NCBI RefSeq assembly: GCF_001406815.1
Contig: NZ_CVRR01000014.1
Span: 1-44,268 of the forward strand
Source: Roseburia faecis
Lineage (GTDB): Bacteria; Bacillota; Clostridia; Lachnospirales; Lachnospiraceae
Direction: 5' to 3'
DNA: 44,268 bases
In this document: positions 41,850 through 44,268 of the stretch, in pieces
How the letters are laid out: each line of letters starts with the position of its first letter
How positions within the stretch are numbered: the stretch's first letter is position 1
The notes under the pieces: generated by a model
The model's database searches: none
Seen by the model: only the letters and a program-made list of their open reading frames with translations
Told to the model about the DNA's origin: nothing
Made by a program: the position numbers and the translations under genes

Positions 41850-43046
41850 GTGGCTGAAAAAACGGAATTTAAAACCGTAGAGACAAGTCAGGAAGACCTG
41901 GAGGAACTGGAAGAAAAAATCAGGAGACACAGGCATAAAATAGCCCGCAGAACGGCACTTGTGATCATTACTGTTGTAGCAGCAGTGATTTTTGTAGAAC
42001 TTTGGTCTGCACTTCGCACATATTCAGGATTTGAGGTGCAGGCATCGGCGGAGAGAAAGGACAGTGCGGCAACGGGATATAAGATGTTCCAGGGAAAAAT
42101 ACTGGAATATGATAATGACGGAATCGTGTGTCACGATACAGATGACCGGCTGATCTGGAACCAGTCTTATGAAATGACTGCGCCGGAACTTTCCGTGTGT
42201 GAACAGTATCTTGCAGTTTATGATCGTGGAGGGACATTTATTTATATCATGTCGGAACGCGGACTGGTAAAGAAAATCGAAACGGCAACACCGATTGAAC
42301 GTGTATGTGTTGCCCGTCAGGGAACGGTGGCTGTGCTGATGAAGGAGGATGATGTCTCGTATGTACGGCTTTATGACAAAAAGGGACAGGAACTTGCCAG
42401 TGGTGAATTTTATCAGGAAAAAGGAAGTTTTCCTGTAGATATTGCGCTGGCTCCGGATGCGCAGAAACTGGCAGTAGATATGCTCGACGTGACAAAGGGC
42501 AAAACCTGTTCCACGGTTACTTTCTATAACTTTGGTTCGGTTGGGCAGAATGAAATCGACAACAATGTGGGAACGTACAGTTACAAAAATACGATGATAT
42601 CGGAACTGGTTTATACCGAATCCGGAAAACTTCTCGCGATCAGCGATGCCGGACTGATCTGGTTTGACGGAGCACAAAAACCTGCGCCGAAAAAACAGAT
42701 AAAGTTTAAACGGGAGATACAGAGTGTCTTCTATAATAATAAATATGTCGGTATTTCATACAGCGATACCAAAAAAGAAAACAGCTGGCACATAAAAGTC
42801 TATGACATGAATGGTAAAACGGTCATGGAGAATGATACAGAGATCGCATACAACAGAATCGAGCTCCTCGATAATAATGAAATATGTGTCCGGGATGATT
42901 ATAACTGTGAATTGTTTACCATACACAGCATCCGTAAATTCCGTTATACGTTTGACCGGCAGCTTTATAACGTATTGTCGGGATTGGATGGTCAGAATTA
43001 TACATTGGTATTAAACGGAGAAATAGAAGAGGTACGATTACAATGA
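41850..43046 (+). CDS. DUF5711-like membrane-anchored protein, probable beta-propeller
   Basis: This 398-residue protein starts at a GTG with AAGGAG 8 bases upstream. An N-terminal charged stretch is followed by one membrane anchor at about residues 35-53 (ALVIITVVAAVIFVELW). The rest is extracellular and rich in short beta strands with repeated motifs such as GKILEYDNDGIVCHD and VAVLMKEDDVSYVRLYD, consistent with a WD-like beta-propeller. This matches DUF5711-type proteins of Clostridia, of unknown role. It overlaps the CvpA-like gene by 4 bases. Confidence 0.72.
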   Translation: MAEKTEFKTVETSQEDLEELEEKIRRHRHKIARRTALVIITVVAAVIFVELWSALRTYSGFEVQASAERKDSAATGYKMFQGKILEYDNDGIVCHDTDDRLIWNQSYEMTAPELSVCEQYLAVYDRGGTFIYIMSERGLVKKIETATPIERVCVARQGTVAVLMKEDDVSYVRLYDKKGQELASGEFYQEKGSFPVDIALAPDAQKLAVDMLDVTKGKTCSTVTFYNFGSVGQNEIDNNVGTYSYKNTMISELVYTESGKLLAISDAGLIWFDGAQKPAPKKQIKFKREIQSVFYNNKYVGISYSDTKKENSWHIKVYDMNGKTVMENDTEIAYNRIELLDNNEICVRDDYNCELFTIHSIRKFRYTFDRQLYNVLSGLDGQNYTLVLNGEIEEVRLQ

Positions 43047-43747
43047 ACTGGTTATTGATACTGGTTGTATTACTTGTTGCCGGAAATATTGTCTGGGGAT
43101 TCTTCCGTGGTTTCCTGCGTGTGGTTTATTCAATGGCTGCCTGGATACTGATTCTGTTTTTTGTTACGTTTGCAACGCCGTATGTTGCAGACTGGATGAC
43201 AGAACACACAGGTCTGGATACCAGAATTGAAAAGAATTGCAAAGAGAAATTGCAAAATGCCGTGGCAGGGGAAGAAAAAAGTACAGAAGAACAAAACACG
43301 CAGGAGCAGAAAGATCTCAGCGGTCTGGGAATGAAACTGCCGGCAAACGTATGGAACCAGATAGGGGACACACATAAACTTGCGGATGGCTGGATGGAAC
43401 AAAGCGGACTGTATAATACGATTGCGTCAAAAGCATCATCCCTTGCCATGAAAGCGATTGCATTTGTTATTGTTATGCTGATTACGGTGATCGCCTTTCA
43501 TCTGATTGCCACTGCGATTGATCTGGTGGCAAAACTGCCCATAATAGGAGAAGTAAATCATATGCTTGGGGGAATTGCCGGATTGATCAAAGGACTGTTG
43601 CTGGTATGGCTGGTATTTGCGTTTGCAGCAATGGGGGCAGCGACAGAAGCCGGGAGTGTTGTGATTGATGCGGTATATCAGTCGGAAATTCTGCAATGGC
43701 TATACGAAAATAATTTAATACTGACGATTCTGCTTTCGTTTTTATGA
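43043..43747 (+). CDS. CvpA-family membrane protein
   Basis: This 234-residue protein has membrane segments near residues 3-20, 26-48, 135-160 and 178-205, separated by a polar Lys/Glu/Gln-rich loop with KSTEEQNTQEQKDLSG. The N-terminal VVLLVAGNIVWGFFRGFLRVV stretch fits CvpA, a family needed for colicin V production and envelope homeostasis; biochemical role is unknown. It overlaps the DUF5711-like gene as ATGA and is followed by a terminator. Confidence 0.78.
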   Translation: MNWLLILVVLLVAGNIVWGFFRGFLRVVYSMAAWILILFFVTFATPYVADWMTEHTGLDTRIEKNCKEKLQNAVAGEEKSTEEQNTQEQKDLSGLGMKLPANVWNQIGDTHKLADGWMEQSGLYNTIASKASSLAMKAIAFVIVMLITVIAFHLIATAIDLVAKLPIIGEVNHMLGGIAGLIKGLLLVWLVFAFAAMGAATEAGSVVIDAVYQSEILQWLYENNLILTILLSFL

Positions 43748-43762
43748 TTGAATTGTGGTTTG

Positions 43763-43804
43763 TAAGCACCCAGGGAACAATATCTTGTGGTGCTTATATT
43801 TTTG
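43763..43804 (+). terminator. Rho-independent terminator after CvpA gene
   Basis: TAAGCACC (43763-43770) pairs with GGTGCTTA (43789-43796), loop 18 bases, followed by TATTTTT. It isolates the rRNA operon from the upstream genes. Confidence 0.8.
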
Positions 43805-43826
43805 CAAATAAAATGTAAAGTTTTTG

Positions 43827-43855
43827 TTGACTTTAGGTTGTCTGCGTGATATTAT
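43827..43855 (+). promoter_or_regulatory. rRNA operon promoter P1
   Basis: TTGACT (43827-43832) and TATTAT (43850-43855), spacer 17 bases. Confidence 0.75.
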
Positions 43856-43943
43856 ATCTAAGCTGACTCGTGACGAGGACACTGATACAGGCACTGGCAG
43901 GAAGCTGAGTGATGGTTGGTGGTCATGATGATGAAAAAAGTTG

Positions 43944-43972
43944 TTGACAAACAATGACAAACATGATAAGAT
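43944..43972 (+). promoter_or_regulatory. rRNA operon promoter P2
   Basis: A perfect TTGACA (43944-43949) and TAAGAT (43967-43972), spacer 17 bases. Confidence 0.75.
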
Positions 43973-44019
43973 ATCAGAGTTGTCGCGTTTGAGAGACAAC
44001 AAAGAAAATAAAAAAGTTG

Positions 44020-44048
44020 TTGACAACGACTTGAAGATATGATAAAAT
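44020..44048 (+). promoter_or_regulatory. rRNA operon promoter P3
   Basis: A perfect TTGACA (44020-44025) and TAAAAT (44043-44048), spacer 17 bases. The GTTGTTGACAA context is shared with P2. Confidence 0.8.
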
Positions 44049-44055
44049 ATACAAG

Positions 44056-44221
44056 CTGTTGAAAATAACAACAACGAACATTGATAACTGAACAGTGAAA
44101 AACCTTGAAAGATTTTGAGAATAATTCAAGAACGCTTCTATAAAGAAGCAACCTTAAAACAGTAAATCAGGACATTGTTTCTGATTAAAGCCAGATTTAA
44201 TTCTGGCAGGACAAAACTTTT
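44056..44221 (+). other. rRNA leader with three hairpins
   Basis: After P3 the leader holds three perfect stems: GCTTC/GAAGC (44134-44149), AATCAG/CTGATT (44165-44186) and GCCAGA/TCTGGC (44190-44207). It also contains the ATTGATAACTGAACAGTGAA stretch common in Firmicute rRNA leaders. These are likely antitermination and processing signals for the rRNA precursor. Confidence 0.6.

Positions 44222-44268
<47 letters not shown>

Overview
The window looks like a chromosomal segment of a Clostridia bacterium, probably Lachnospiraceae. This rests on gene content and style: AGGAGG-type ribosome binding sites, AT-rich codon use, split transketolases, a dnaX-ybaB-recR cluster, and a 16S rRNA start typical of Clostridiales. 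No species can be named from the sequence alone. Almost everything is read on the plus strand; the exceptions are one EamA transporter and one tRNA-Ser.

Region 1 (1-10.1 kb) is a tightly packed, co-directional block: a FabZ-like dehydratase, a split transketolase pair, an SDR ketoreductase, a radical SAM enzyme, an acyl carrier protein, a second radical SAM enzyme, a second split transketolase pair, an NAD-dependent sugar epimerase/reductase, a TylF-type methyltransferase and an SGNH-hydrolase-like protein. I recognise each family but not the pathway. Having carrier protein, ketoreductase and dehydratase without a ketosynthase, alongside two transketolases and two radical SAM enzymes, makes this the strongest candidate for an undescribed biosynthetic system.

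Region 2 (10.1-18.7 kb) holds two more methyltransferases, a DRE-TIM aldolase-like protein paired with an atypical nucleotidyltransferase, and the CDP-3,6-dideoxyhexose enzymes RfbG, RfbF and RfbH, followed by a PglD/NeuD-type acetyltransferase.

Region 3 (18.7-21.7 kb) is a three-gene cassette: a DUF262 protein, an AAA ATPase and an HNH nuclease. It interrupts the sugar locus behind a terminator and looks like a Septu-related, DUF262-containing defence system.

Region 4 (21.7-29.5 kb) continues a complete legionaminic-acid route (LegI, LegG, LegF, PtmE, LegB, LegC). An embedded formyltransferase and a PIG-L deacetylase suggest an N-formyl variant. Such sugars usually decorate flagellin or surface polysaccharide. 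No glycosyltransferase, flippase or polymerase is visible here, so the assembly genes must lie elsewhere, presumably upstream.

Region 5 (29.5-34.6 kb) has a 34-codon ORF, a frameshifted SNF2 helicase with its SWIM zinc-finger partner, an EamA transporter, a CarD-like small protein and a basic-tailed small protein.

Region 6 (34.6-44.3 kb) is housekeeping: tRNA-Ser(CGA) with an unusual palindromic-repeat leader, 6-phosphofructokinase, DnaX, YbaB/EbfC, RecR, a third (probably metabolic) split transketolase, a LysM membrane protein, a DUF5711-like protein and a CvpA-like protein. It ends with three tandem promoters and the start of a 16S rRNA gene.
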